A stretch of 64,000 nucleotides of DNA from Anthopleura xanthogrammica (taxonomy: Eukaryota > Cnidaria > Anthozoa > Actiniaria > Actiniidae): contig OZ025218.1 of NCBI GenBank assembly GCA_964019055.1, positions 2,563,191 through 2,627,190 of the forward strand, in the 5' to 3' direction. Of the stretch, positions 20,191 to 31,757 are shown piece by piece. The notes beneath the pieces are model-generated. The model worked only from the letters and a program-made list of their open reading frames with translations, ran no database searches and was not told where the DNA came from. The stretch's first letter is position 1. Every line of letters begins with the position of its first letter. The position numbers were made by a program, and so were the translations under genes.

Positions 20191-22056
20191 CACATAGTTT
20201 TTATAAACCGTATTTTAAGGCCTTAATTTGCATTTGTGAACTTTGGAAATAATGAGCTCCTTAGATAATTTTTTTCGGATCTTAAAACGCCAAATATTCT
20301 ACAACATATACAACCAAAAGGTAGATGAATATCAATTTTTTTCGATAAAAAATGCCGACCAAAAAAATAGGTAAGTAATACAGCTGTAGGATGCGCTTAT
20401 TTTTACACTAAATTCCGTACCCTCGGCGATCATTCGGTTCGATGCATAGGGATCAAATAGAATGTTGTCGTAAATTTCTCGGAAACAAAGTTGTTTTTTT
20501 TTCAAAATTAAAAACTCCAGGATGTATTTCATACAAAGGGCTATCAATATAAAAATATAAGCGAAATCGATTTTTGCACTTCTTTCGATGCTTGGTCGAT
20601 TTTTACAGACAGTAGCTCTGAATCTGACTCAAAATAGACAGGAAAAAGAAGACATTGTCGAAAATGTATGTTTTTCTCCTCTTGGTATGTAAGTGGTCAA
20701 ATCTGCCTTTGAGCACAATTTGATCTTAAATCCTAAAAATGATTCTATTGACATTTCAAATGATTAAACAAATCATGTACGAGTATGATTTCAGATCAAA
20801 ACTGCACGACATGAAGTTCAGTTATACCCGATTTGTATTCTGTTTTGCCAAAGATAAAGAATCAAGGAGCAAGAGACCGATTCAAAAATTGCGTCACGAG
20901 AAATAGTATTCTCATGTTTAAAGCTTATACTTTCCTCGAGCTCGATCATAAAACTACATCTTTTGGTTTTAAACTTGAAAAAAAAACTTGCTGCTTTCTT
21001 AAATACTACGGGAAATAGTATTAGAATTCGGGAAAAGCTCTAACTTTGGTTCACATGAGTGAATTCTTTTTACCATTTTTTCGTTAGTAGAACTAATGTG
21101 TAATTCATACCCCTTACTTTTAGCCATCATGCTACAAATTTCTTATATTTGTCAACAACTTTTAGCAAAACAAAGATTAATACCTCGTAGCTGCGCAACA
21201 TTAAATACTTCAAAAAATAATCTATCTGAGTAATTGTTCTTTACGATGAGACGATTAAGATAAGCATTTACAAATTACAAATACAGCTATCATTTTTTTG
21301 GACCTAAGGCATAGGAAGAATAAACGATGGGATCACACAAGTAGATGGAAACATACCTTGATATACGAGTTGTGCTTTTGTGCTTCAAGAAGACTTATGG
21401 TCAGAAGTGGAATTAGAGTCGCAATTTATAACAGCGCCTTAAAATTATGAATAATGATAATAATATTAATAACAATCAATAATAATTACAAACTCATTGG
21501 AAAATCTGGAACTCATTGGAAAATTCGATAAAAAATCTTCCCAGAAAAGAATTTCTGAAAAAAATTAAAAGCAATTGTTTTCTTACCTATACTTAATTCG
21601 ACTTACTAAAATAATCTTCTGTTAAATGTTCTTTACTCCATTTTGCTGTTTAGAGAAATGGGTCGTTTCCAAAATACTCATTTCTCTTTTAAAAACCTAA
21701 TGGTGAGCTGGCTCGATAACGTAAGTTCCCCTAGCTCGCCGGCACTATTTACATATATTTTCTTTATTTATTTTCATACTAAAAATCTAGTTAAATCTTT
21801 TGATATTAAGTATAATAATATTAGTAACAATATATCAAATGTATCAAATGTATATTTAACAACGAATGTATTTAAAGTGCAAATAAAGACTTACTTACTT
21901 ACTTACTTACCCTTATATCATTGGCTAAGAATACGGTAGTTTCTAGAATAAAGGGCGAAAGGGTTTCCTGATCGTTTGGTTGCTTGTCTCTCAGGTGCAC
22001 GGAACGGATAAAAAACTATTTTGTCATGTTTTCTTGTTTTTGAAAATAAAAAACGT

Positions 22057-22218
22057 TTACTCGTTTACTTCTTGTTTCCCTCTGAACCTTAGATGACTTT
22101 TTGGAGGTTTCTTCATGGATTCCAAATAGTACCCATCTTCTTCTTCTTCGAGTAGATGATGCAATTCTTTAGTTTCTAGAAGAGAGGGCGTTCTTGTCCC
22201 TCGAGGCATGACTGGCAT
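22057..22218 (-). CDS. Hypothetical 53-codon ORF or exon, unit 2
   Basis: Identical in translation to 12462-12623. The identity only shows the units are young, so it does not prove coding function. Confidence 0.28.
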   Translation of the reverse strand: MPVMPRGTRTPSLLETKELHHLLEEEEDGYYLESMKKPPKSHLRFRGKQEVNE

Positions 22219-22224
22219 AGAAAG

Positions 22225-22450
22225 ATATCACCCTCATTTTGCATTTTGCAGAACATGGAGGGTTGTCCAATGCACACGACTTGAGTCAACTCGTTTGTTG
22301 ATTTATAACTTTTGTGAAAATCAATTTTTTTAGGAAGATATCACCCTCATTTTGCATTTTGCAGAACATGGAGGGTTGTCCAATGCACACGACTTGAGTC
22401 AACTCGTTTGTTGATTTATAACTTTAGTGAAAATCAATTTTTTTTAGGAA
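22225..22450. repeat. 113-bp tandem duplication, unit 2 only
   Basis: GATATCACCCTCATTTTGCA through to AATCAATTTTTTTAGGAA occurs twice head to tail with one or two changes. Other units have a single copy. Confidence 0.65.
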
Positions 22451-23333
22451 ACCCTTCAAAGATTATTATCAGGAAAGGAAAAGTAAAATAAGAAGTAAGA
22501 CTACATTAATTTTCGCAAACAAGTCATAGTCAAACATCTAATTTTACAAGAATTTCCAATAAAGTGTATCTGTAAGGGAAAAAAGAACGAACTGAAAGGA
22601 AATAATCTAATTTCATTCTGTTTCTGTTTCTAAACCTTGAATTCTTGTCAAGATAAATGTCATGTGAAAAAAAAACCAAAGCATTTCTTTAATTAGTCCT
22701 ACGTCTGCCCCCTTTTAATTTATCTCAACGCCATCTTACTAATCAAATAGGTAATAATCTATCTTAGGTTGTACACATTTTTAGCATAATAAAACAGGAA
22801 GATTCGGATATCGATGGCAACATTTGCTGCTTCTCAAAAAACTACGGGTTGAATAGGATATAAAACAGAATCTTTGAAAAAACTGATGCTTTTCAATCGA
22901 AATATGATCAAGATGGTTGAAATATGTGTTTATTCAGCTTCAAGAAAATATATACTTTTATAGACATTGGATGAGTAATTTGTGCGCTACAAGGGGCCCT
23001 CGTAACTTAAAGAGGCATTCTAGTTCAACCGTTCTTGTTAAGTTCCCCCTGACTTTTAGAGAACGATGCGCAATAATATTGAATTATATTAAAGCAGCAT
23101 AGTTAAAGCGGTCTTGATAAGTTCTTCTTGCTTAAGAGAACGACGCAATTACATTGAAATATATTCAAGCGGCATAATTCAAACGAGATGACTAAGCGTT
23201 TGATTGTTATTATGGTCTTGGTGAGTTCTCAGTGATCTTTAAAGAACGACGCAATGGCATTGAAATATATTCAAGCGGCATAGTTCAAGCGAAATGATTT
23301 AACTTATGGGTGCCAGAGGAGTGCGGTACATAT

Positions 23334-23467
23334 GACAATAACATGACTTTTGGAGGGCATTTTGTTTATTTGTAGCATCAATGTTGTGCCCGAGCGCAGC
23401 GATGGTGCAAACGATGCTACAAGGGCCACAAATAAACAATATGCACGACAAAAGTCCTGTTATTATC
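23334..23467. repeat. Hairpin beside the recombinase pseudogene, unit 2
   Basis: GACAATAACATGACTTTTG and TTGTTTATTTGTGGCCC-type sequence is answered by its complement at the other end, giving a roughly 135-bp foldback. The core reads GATGGTGCAAACGATGC. Unit 2 has lost part of the left arm. Copies at 36125-36267 and 51857-51999 are better preserved. Confidence 0.5.
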
Positions 23468-23572
23468 ATTATCATTAATTTACAAGACCAAATTATACTG
23501 CGTCTTCAATATCAAATGCTAGAATTTTAATAAAGTTGTTATACCAGCGTATACACAAGATATACAAACTAC

Positions 23573-23998
23573 TTACTTCTCAGGGACGTCTTTCCAAACA
23601 CCATCGTTCTGGCTTTTGACAAAGTATTTATTCAGTTTTTGCATATCCCCAGTCTCAATTGATGGTTTACGTTTAGGTTTTACTTTCTTTTCTTTTGTGA
23701 ACAAATTGGCTTTAGCTTCAAACATTTTGTTGGCGGACATGAAATCACTATCTTGCAAGATGTTGACATTACGGCTCAGTGGAGCATATGTTATGTGGCG
23801 ATGTATAGCTGCTATAATTCCTGTCAAAGCACTTGGAGTAAGTGGCTGTCCTTTTTCCGTCTTCATTTCTGCATGGAACTTTCGTCTCATTAAGTCTCAT
23901 TAAGCTCACTTGGAATAATTACTAAATGGTTTTCAAATCGATCTTGATAGCTCGCTTTTCGCACCATGCATTTAAACTTTTTCAGTCCCCCTTCAGTA
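23573..23998 (-). pseudogene. Crypton/ZMYM2-type tyrosine-recombinase core-binding domain fragment, unit 2
   Basis: The readable part contains a FHAEMKTEKGQPLTPSAL segment, then AAIHRHI, NILQDSDF, SANKMFEAKANLFTKE and IETGDMQKLNKYF, in the order of the N-terminal (SAM-like) domain of Crypton-derived recombinases (ZMYM2/QRICH1/KCTD1-like family). The catalytic Arg/His/Tyr domain is absent. Upstream remnants in other frames (a LKKF start and an IPSELNE piece) show two or more frameshifts and an in-frame stop. The fragment ends at a GTAAGT donor-like site, so it looks like one exon of a split gene. Confidence 0.6.
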
Positions 23999-25181
23999 CT
24001 GTTGTGTAGAATAGCAGAATAACAGTGAAGTTCAGTTAGGACTATATGTGTAGAATTACAGGATAGCAGAATAGCAGTGACGTTTAGTAAAGAGCATATG
24101 TGCTAAATAGCAGAATCTCTCCCACAACATCAACAACATATAATTACATGATAAAATCAGTAATAAATATACCAGAAGACCTACGTTTGAGTGCTCTTCA
24201 ATAAATACACATCAATTCGTTTCTTTTAGAAAAAGATTCTGTTTCATATCTAATTCAACCAAGTGGTTTTTCAAGAAGCTGCAAATGTAGTTGACATCCG
24301 AATCTTCCTTATCTATTATGCTGAAAATGCGCGCATCCCAAGATAGATTATTATCTATTTGATTAGTAAGATGGCGTCAAACTAAAAGAAAGCAGACGTA
24401 AGACTACGGAAATATTTCAAGTTGCTCTTGCTTTGACAGGATACTTCAAGGTTTAGAAACAGAAAGAAAATGAAATTTGTTTCTTCTGATTTTAGTTAGT
24501 TTCTTTTCTGTTCATTTGGATTTTTGATCAGGATTGCTTATGAAATTTGATTTGATTTATTTTCTTAAAATAAAAGTTAAATTATCTAAAATGAACATCA
24601 GTACGTTTGTTTATGTGGTATTCGATCAAGACATAAGAATTCATTTCTTTCAGGATTTGAAATGATCAGTTCAACAAGCTGTAAATGTCATGGGCCTCTT
24701 CGACTAAAGTATACAACTTTTATACTGTATTCAACTGAGTTCTCAGTTCAAGAAGCTGTAAATGTTGCCATCCGAATTCTAATTTCGAATTCAGTGTTCC
24801 ATTATGCTGAAAATACGTGCATTCCAAATTAGATGCAGCAGGCGCACGTAGGACTAAAGGAATATTTTGTTTTTATTTTGACCCGATACTTCAAGGTTTA
24901 GAAACAGAAAGCAAAAGGAGATTTGTTTATTGCAATTTTAGTTTCTTTGGTTTTAATTCTTATACTTTTGGAAAACTCTTGGACAGTCAATCAGATTGGA
25001 TGTTTGAGGTGGATTCCTTTTGAAAAACTGATTTTTTCTTTTTTTCTCAAAATAAGAGTAAAATTATCCAAAATCAACATCAGTACGTTTATTTCATATG
25101 GTATTCATACACATCTTTAGTCCAAATGTTAAAAAAAAACTGCTCAAACTTAAGGATCTAATATATCTACTCATGCGTCAT

Positions 25182-25220
25182 TCATGTTTCAGGGTCGTCA
25201 TCATAGTCTACTTCCAAAAG
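25182..25220 (-). other. Candidate terminal exon, unit 3
   Basis: Counterpart of 5283-5321, ending DYDDDPET and TGA. Confidence 0.25.
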
Positions 25221-26003
25221 CTTTTGATAATTGCCTCCAGTGTCTCATCTAGCCGTTCACCAGAAGAAAACTATACTGGCTTTAAGATAAATTTATTACG
25301 CACCTACAATTGGAACTTATTATGGCAAATTCAGGTTTTAATACAAAGGTCCTATGCTTAGTTAGTTATCCGGGAACACTTATGATGAAAAACTAAAAAC
25401 TCTCTTATTGAAATCGGATTGAAATCGGAGATTAAGGTGGCTCGATGTGGTTTTGTCGGTGCGCTAAATCGCATATATGTGGAAGCAAACAATTCCTGGG
25501 GGAAAGAAAGATTTAAAGAGAAAGATTAAATTTAAAAAAAAACATGAAATGTTAGTGCGTTTTCATTAAATATCTTGAAGGATGAGTACTTTGCTCAAGG
25601 TTGAGAAAATTTGAATCTCCTTGTTTCATTATGCTAAAAATGTATGCTTTCCGAAATAGATTATTATAGAGAAGCACTATAGTTAAGAAAAAAATGGGAA
25701 CCCATCGAGTTTAGCAAAAGAAGATTCACCATGGATTTTTTGTAGATTAAACCCCAAGGGGAGACCAGAAAAACTTAATTACACTGCAAGAATAATCCTT
25801 CAGAAATATATAAGTATAGTAAACAAGTAAACGGACAAATAGATAATCAGCCCCGTGTATATCAACTTTTATTGGTTATCCAACGATTATTACATATTGT
25901 TTTTGTGGTTTCCCACGATATTGACTGACCAACTGTTGCCATGACATATTACATTTTTTAACTTAAAGTTATTAATGGTTTCTGGGCTGTTGGGATGAAG
26001 AAG

Positions 26004-26078
26004 CTATTCGTATTCATTCTTCCTCCCGAAAGCACTCATCCTTCTAAATCTGGCTTCCCTCTTGGATTCATCAAATAC
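26004..26078 (-). CDS. Peptide gene, probable 3' coding exon, unit 3
   Basis: As unit 2 with one K to R change (VFDESKREARF). AATAAA on the minus strand lies at 25873-25868. The acceptor is unchanged. Confidence 0.5.
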   Translation of the reverse strand, partial: VFDESKREARFRRMSAFGRKNEYE

Positions 26079-26891
26079 CTAGATAAAGAAAAGAAACTTC
26101 TCTAAAGCTTGACACAATGTTATTAAAAAAACTTATTATAGAAAACGCATGCCAATGCGTTAAATAACATTGATAAAATAAATATTGTTTTTCTGAGTCT
26201 TTCTAAAGGTGGTATCTTCGCATGCAAAGATGATATATTTTCTTCACATGAGAAGATACTTTTACTGACATGAAATAGTTTAATTCTAAAATGTATTAAG
26301 AAAAGATGTCTATTCGGCAATAGTTTATTAAACAGAATATTACGAGACAACTTTGCAGGTACAAATTTGGTCTATTCGTGTTGAGAAATGTCACACTTTT
26401 TTTCTGTTTCTTTAATGGTTTTTTTTTTCTTTCGGGTTTTGGGTTTTGGCACAATATGTTGTCAAAGATGGATCAAGAAGTATTTTTTTCCTTTGGTTTT
26501 CCAAAGCGAAGAATACGTTTTATCCATGACTGAAAGCACAGATTTCACAATTAAAGAAGTCGACAAAACTAGCTGCAGAAACTCTCGACAAGGCCGTTGT
26601 TTCGGCAAACATTGACAGAACAACGTGGATTGTACATGTTTTTACTGCATTTTACGTTTTTACATCCTTTTCTTCTTTATTTATGAACCAAAAAAGCTAT
26701 ACTTGAAGCTTTGAATTGTGTTTTTTGATTCCACTTCAAGAAAAAAGGCTAAATTTCTAAAAGACGTAGTTTTGTTTGAAAATAATATTTGACGGCCAGC
26801 GAGCCTCCCTCGCGCAGGATATTGTGATGTCAAAACCAGATTCCCTGAAACTTCCCATAGGAATAGTTTTTTTAATAATTCTACAGATAAT

Positions 26892-27348
26892 TTATTTCAA
26901 AGTACACATAACCTTTTTTTCAATGCCTTCAATACTGATTGTACATGAATCAGTTAAATAGTTCAATGGTCAATTATTTTTTGGTTTCAGTGATACGTCT
27001 TTAAGATATGAAGGCTTATACTTCCAATATGTTAATGACTATGACGTCTAGTAAGGCTTCATTAAATATACAAGCTACATATAAAAGCACCACTATTTTA
27101 CTCATGGTTTACATAAATGAAATTTGTTTTCTTAAAATGGCCAGTGTATTACTAGTCAAAACAAATACACTAAAATACCTTAGTAGACGTCACCGTCATA
27201 AGATTAACATATTGGAGGTATAAACCTTTATATCTTAAAGACGCATCACTCAGATCAAAACATATTTTACCATTCGACTATTTACTTCATGTAGAATCAG
27301 TATTGGAGGCATTGAAAAAAGCTCATGTGCATACTAATGTTGAATAAC
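26892..27348. mobile_element. Palindromic foldback element, unit 3
   Basis: Third copy of the 8774-9229 element. It is the last one in the array, since units 4 and 5 carry other sequence at this place. Confidence 0.55.
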
Positions 27349-27936
27349 ATATGAAAAAAGAATACAAATTACACCAAATATTTGCTATTTATCGGGCTTT
27401 TCCAACAAATAGTATTACAAAATCGCAATATGAACTTATAAGAAACTAAAAGCTTGTTTATGTTTGTGGACATGTTAGATATTTCGCTGGATCAAAGTTA
27501 AGAATAGATTCCGAACAACATTTTCAAAGATAAATTACTAACAAAAACAATTATCATTTTGCATTAATAAGTCTGTCTCTTGTTCTTGCATGTGTAATTA
27601 AACTGAATGTAAGCTCACAGCTTATAATATATTTCGAAAACTTTTGATGTAGTTCACTTTCCAATCAAAAGATCTTCACATTTGCTGAATAACATCCTTT
27701 ATTGTATGATTATCAAAGATATACTTATATTTCTTCATTTTAAAAATTTGATATTTTCACATTATATTTTGTCCAGAAACGCCTACTTCAGACAATTAGA
27801 CTTTAAAAAATTTCATGTTATAACATGTTATTTTCACATGTGAAAATATCATCACTATAGTAACATACTTCTTATAGCAGAAAAAAAGCTCAAAAAAGCT
27901 TTCTTTTCTTTTTCATTGATAATTATATAATAAACA

Positions 27937-28021
27937 GAATATTACATGGGTGCTTGGAGATACGAATTTTATCTTCTCGTGTTAAAAATCTCTAATCATT
28001 CGCTGCGCCCATGTAATATTC
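27937..28021. mobile_element. Short hairpin element, unit 3
   Basis: As 9819-9903, with one C to T change in the left arm. Confidence 0.5.
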
Positions 28022-28331
28022 TCTATTTGTTCTAGACATATATTCATATATGTTCTAAAATCTAATTAGTTTTCTTCCAACTAAATACGTTCAGTTCTGA
28101 TGCTTTTGAAGGTTTAAAATATTAATTTTTCTTACAGTTTTTTCTTCTTGTAAAATCACAAGAAGAGGTGGTCCAACGATTGTCACGTTTTTAGCACTAT
28201 ATATACTCTTGCATGGGAGCTCCGCTTTTAGGCAAAGCCTAAATTTATATATTACTTGTTTCATTTCGGAGATAATATGAAGGAAAACCACATATAAAGG
28301 AAACGTTTCGTTTTAAACGTCAGTAATATAT

Positions 28332-28466
28332 CTAGATTGGTACCTTCTCCATAGCTCTTTTTTTTTTACGACTTGAGGGATCGTAAAAGGAACGATGTAA
28401 ATACGCATCATTCTCTTGAATAGAAACCATTGCAAAGATTACCAACAGTAGCAAAAAATATCTCAT
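28332..28466 (-). CDS. Small secreted peptide precursor, exon 2, unit 3 (cysteine-free form)
   Basis: 44 codons with MRYF at the start (S3 to Y), otherwise the signal peptide of units 1-2. The variable part is YLHRSFYDPSSR then KKKR, as unit 2. The coding segment is the unit-2 type, but the 5' UTR part of exon 2 (AAAGTCAGG), intron (28501-28563) and exon 1 are the unit 4-5 type. The gene is therefore a recombinant between the two array subfamilies. The upstream in-frame ATG present in units 1-2 is lost here, which supports the downstream ATG as the true start. Exon 2 donor end is at 28344. Confidence 0.6.
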   Translation of the reverse strand: MRYFLLLLVIFAMVSIQENDAYLHRSFYDPSSRKKKRAMEKVPI

Positions 28467-28648
28467 TTTACTGCAGCGGTTCAGTTTAAAGTCAGGCGTT
28501 CTGTAACAAAATAATAGAAGAGAGATTATAAATATGACGCTAAAAGCTGTATTGAAAACTCACCTCATCACGATCAGTTATCCGTGTGACTTTACTTTTA
28601 TCACTGAGCGACCCTTACGATCCCTCTTATCGACCATTTCAACTGTAA

Positions 28649-28741
28649 ACAACTTGTTGCGTTAACTCCATCGGCGTGACTCGGATCTTATTAGTTTAAG
28701 TCGGTTCAAGTCACGTCGATGGAGGTAACGCAACAAGTTGT
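28649..28741. repeat. 33-bp inverted repeat in or just upstream of exon 1, unit 3
   Basis: Left arm 28649-28681 (ACAACTTGTTGCGTTAACTC...) and right arm 28709-28741 are complements with two mismatches around a 27-base loop. A degraded outer part (GGCGACCAT) is also mirrored. Copies: 41882-41974 and 57610-57702. Units 1-2 have only the left arm. Confidence 0.6.
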
Positions 28742-29245
28742 AATGGTCGCCAATAGGGTCGTAAAGAGACCCCAACGGAACAGTTTAAATGGTTTGCCCA
28801 GAGAATTTTCTTTTGATTCTAATAGAGATACATTAGATAATCCTCTGGATGTAGGTTTTTTATGATTTGGAATAAGAGCACATAGTTTTTATAAACCGTA
28901 TTTTAAGGCCTTAATTTGCATTTGTGAACTTTGGAAATAATGAGCTTCGTAATGACATGCTGTGTCAGTGTACATACATATATATATACTAAGTACCAGC
29001 ATAAGGGTTATGGTTCTTTTTTATTCTTTTAAATTTTTTTCCCACTTAAGACATTGATAAACTGACTTTGTAATCTTGTAAATTTGTTTCAATTATTGCT
29101 TTTTTTACTTGTAATGGAAAAACAATTTTATCTTGGCTCGCGATTTACCCTATTGCGCGCGCCTAGCGTTTTCCCTCGCACACGCAGTTTTTGTTAATGT
29201 TTATTTTTCACATATTTTGCCAAGAAACAAAATTCTTATGAATAT

Positions 29246-29258
29246 GGGGGGGGGGGGG
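29246..29258 (+). repeat. Poly(G) tract
   Basis: Run of about 13 G followed by TGTGGGGGG; the equivalent runs in units 4 and 5 differ in length. Likely replication or sequencing slippage. Confidence 0.5.
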
Positions 29259-29373
29259 GTGTGGGGGGTACCGATAAATTCTAAATTTAATTTTAAAGCT
29301 ATTTCTCAGTCATTAGCTAATCAAATTTTGCATTCATCATTTAATGAATAGAGATAATTATGAACCTAACTTA

Positions 29374-29612
29374 GGGACTTGTCAGAAATTAGCAGGGAGG
29401 AGTGGAGGTGAAAATTTTGAATCGAGCGCTGAAAATTATGTGACCCTCCCCTTGCGATATGAATGAAATTGGAATTGGCCTAAAATAGCAAAATTTCCCC
29501 TTTTCATGGTCTGTTTTTTCATGACCCTCCCTTTTTAAGGGCTCAAAAAGTCATGACCCTCCCCTATTTTCCAACCCCCCCCCCCCCCCTCCGCTAATTT
29601 CTGACAAGTCCC
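29374..29612. mobile_element. TTA-flanked MITE (239 bp), unit 3
   Basis: Ends are GGGACTTGTCAGAAATTAGC and its complement, directly flanked by TTA on both sides (29371-29373, 29613-29615). A TWA duplication and GGG/CCC ends fit PIF/Harbinger-type MITEs. The interior has repeated TGACCCTCCC blocks and a C homopolymer. Confidence 0.65.
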
Positions 29613-29854
29613 TTAAGTTAATTATTGAATTGTAGTTTCAACATCAGTCAGACCCTGTTTAAATAACATTTGGCAAATTACGGCTAAAATTGTTGCACTA
29701 CGACAAATCTTCTCAAAGGTAAAGATAAAAAAAGCGCGAAAATGACGTCAGTATAATAACACTCAATACGATTGGTCCATTCCTAACCAATCAGATGATC
29801 GCTTATATTGCAATGGCGTTATGCATTAAGTTTCGCAATGATTTGAATCGGTAA

Positions 29855-30709
29855 GGGAAGGTACGTTTATTATCAGGGGGGGAAGGCTGGAGAATTCAAA
29901 GTAATTTTTCCAAAAAAACGTTTGACCCTCCCCAGCGATTCCAAAACTAAACTCATGACCCTCCCCATCCAGTATACTTAGAATACCCATGGCCCTCCCC
30001 CATGGTCACACTCAGGTTTGATACACATATGAATTTTTCTCTCGGCCGTTTATTAAATTTATTATTTCTCGTCGCAGAATAAAAACCCCCAAAAAAGCTT
30101 TTAATCACGGTTAGAATATTATTTCGACTTTTCATTTTCTTAATATCGGTCTTTTATTTTATTTAGCACACGGTGAAAACATTTTTTGAAAATTCGTTAC
30201 TTTTCACAAGGCGTCAAAGTACCCTGGTGAATAAATTTTTTTCACTACTATAAATTTATTGGAAGACAATGAAATTTCAGCTTTTTAAAGTTAGAACATC
30301 ATATAAAACAGTTGTTTAAGAATTAAACATGTAGATATTTTTGCAAAGGCACGCGAGCCCCCCGAAGTTGGAGTATATTTTGGCTCTCTCAAAGGGTCAA
30401 TTATTAACAAATTCGTTTTTCTCGTTTTTCTCGGAAATGAAGCCATATTTCGACAAATGAAACACACCATGATATATCTCGCATATAGGCCTACCTAATA
30501 CCAAAATATGAGCGAAATCGAATTTTTGACTGTTGCCGGCGTATGTTCGATTTTTGCTGACATCCCCTCTTAAAAGGATAGCCCTCCCCTAGAATAGCTT
30601 CAAATGAAATGTGTGGCCCTCCCCTTAAGCTTATAAATTTGACTATTGACCCTCCCCTCTGAGGCTCCAGCCCTCCCCCCCCCCTCCCCGATAATAAACG
30701 TACCTTCCC
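29855..30709. mobile_element. TAA-flanked DNA transposon, internally deleted form (855 bp), unit 3
   Basis: Ends are GGGAAGGTACGTTTATTATC and its exact complement, flanked by TAA on both sides. The 3349-bp version at 43088-46436 has the same ends but 2.5 kb more interior. The deletion joins TTTATT-type microhomology near 30060. The 103-codon minus-strand frame over the right end (30491-30802) is not considered coding. Confidence 0.65.
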
Positions 30710-31674
30710 TAAATAGTCTGTAAATGTTTTGACGAGCAAATTTGACTTTGTTAGCGATGCAAAGTAACACAAACACGACGAACACCACTTAAATAATATC
30801 AACTAGATACACTTTTATTGCTCAATACAAAGAATTGGTCAAAAATGACGATTATCCGGGAGATTCCGTGTGCTAACCGGGAGACCGGGAGATAAGGTCC
30901 AAAATCTGGAGACTCCCGGATAATCCGGGAGAGTTGGCATGTCTGTATATGTAATGTTTTGACTCAACAACACTACTACAAATAAACATGAGGTACAAAG
31001 AAGTTTATTCGGACTTTCATTTTGATATTAAGAAAGAGTAATGATAATTATTCCATGTTAAATCGGCGAATAATTGTGACATATTCCATGTTTTAAAAAT
31101 CGAACGCATGCCTTTTGAGCCTCAGATTCATTCAACTCACGGCACTCGTTAAACATTTACGAACTGTCGACTGATTTACAAATATATACGAACATACAAA
31201 ATTATAAAATGTAATGCAATTCTGAGGGAAGTTTTGAGCAATTATTTGCTCGTCTTACCGTTCTAAATGAAGGACTCAAGTAGTAAACAAAATGCTGAGC
31301 CAAAGAAAACGTGTCTCCGTCAGCTCGCTTTGCTAGACCTTCTGTCTGCGACTTAATTACGTATGGTAAAACTCGGACTGGAGTTTGAAAGAAGTGGAAG
31401 TTCGACTTCAAAATGGGTATTTTCGATAATTTTTGATTTAACTTATTTTCCAAAATGGCTGTCCACTAAAATGGCATCTAGGGTTTTCTTTTTGTGAACT
31501 GGAAAAATAGGATTTTATGCACTAGTCAGCAATCAAATAAAACACACATGGCAATAATATTTTAGCAAAACATAATTTGAGAGTTATGACACTTTCAATG
31601 ATATGAATACTAGTGAAATGAGCTACCTTGGGTGTAAAGAACAAAATAAAGATATAAGAGAGAAAAATATCATA

Positions 31675-31757
31675 CGCCCTTGGCGGAACTTGAACCCACG
31701 GTTTCAGTATACTAGTCCAACGGCAACAGCTCGTATCAAGACCCTGGCTCCCATGGA
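31675..31757 (-). repeat. tRNA-derived segment (SINE-like or tRNA relic), unit 3
   Basis: On the minus strand GTGGGTTCAAGTTCCGC forms a T-arm with a B-box (GGTTCAAGTTC), preceded by GGACTAGTATACTG, which resembles a Thr-type anticodon arm, and by an A-box-like GAGCTGTTGCCGTTGG. The 3' acceptor-like AAGGGCG has no partner, so it is not a working tRNA. A GACCCTGG...CCAGGGTC inverted pair lies next to it (about 31740-31802). Copies at 47402-47484 and 60634-60716. Confidence 0.45.

Larger units (their letters stand above)
15548..24515. repeat. Tandem array unit 2 (about 9.0 kb)
   Basis: Same order as unit 1 but without the 5807-7587 insertion and the hAT-like element. It gains a local duplication near 19930-20190 (upstream of the peptide gene), a 113-bp tandem duplication (22225-22450) and the recombinase pseudogene with its hairpin (23334-23998). 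Shortest of the five units and probably nearest the ancestral layout. Peptide exon 2 is at 19557-19691. Confidence 0.8.

Noticed and set aside
29133..29351. 72-codon frame across a G homopolymer, also at 42366-42584
   Set aside because: It depends on the length of a slippery G run, and the unit 5 copy is not open.
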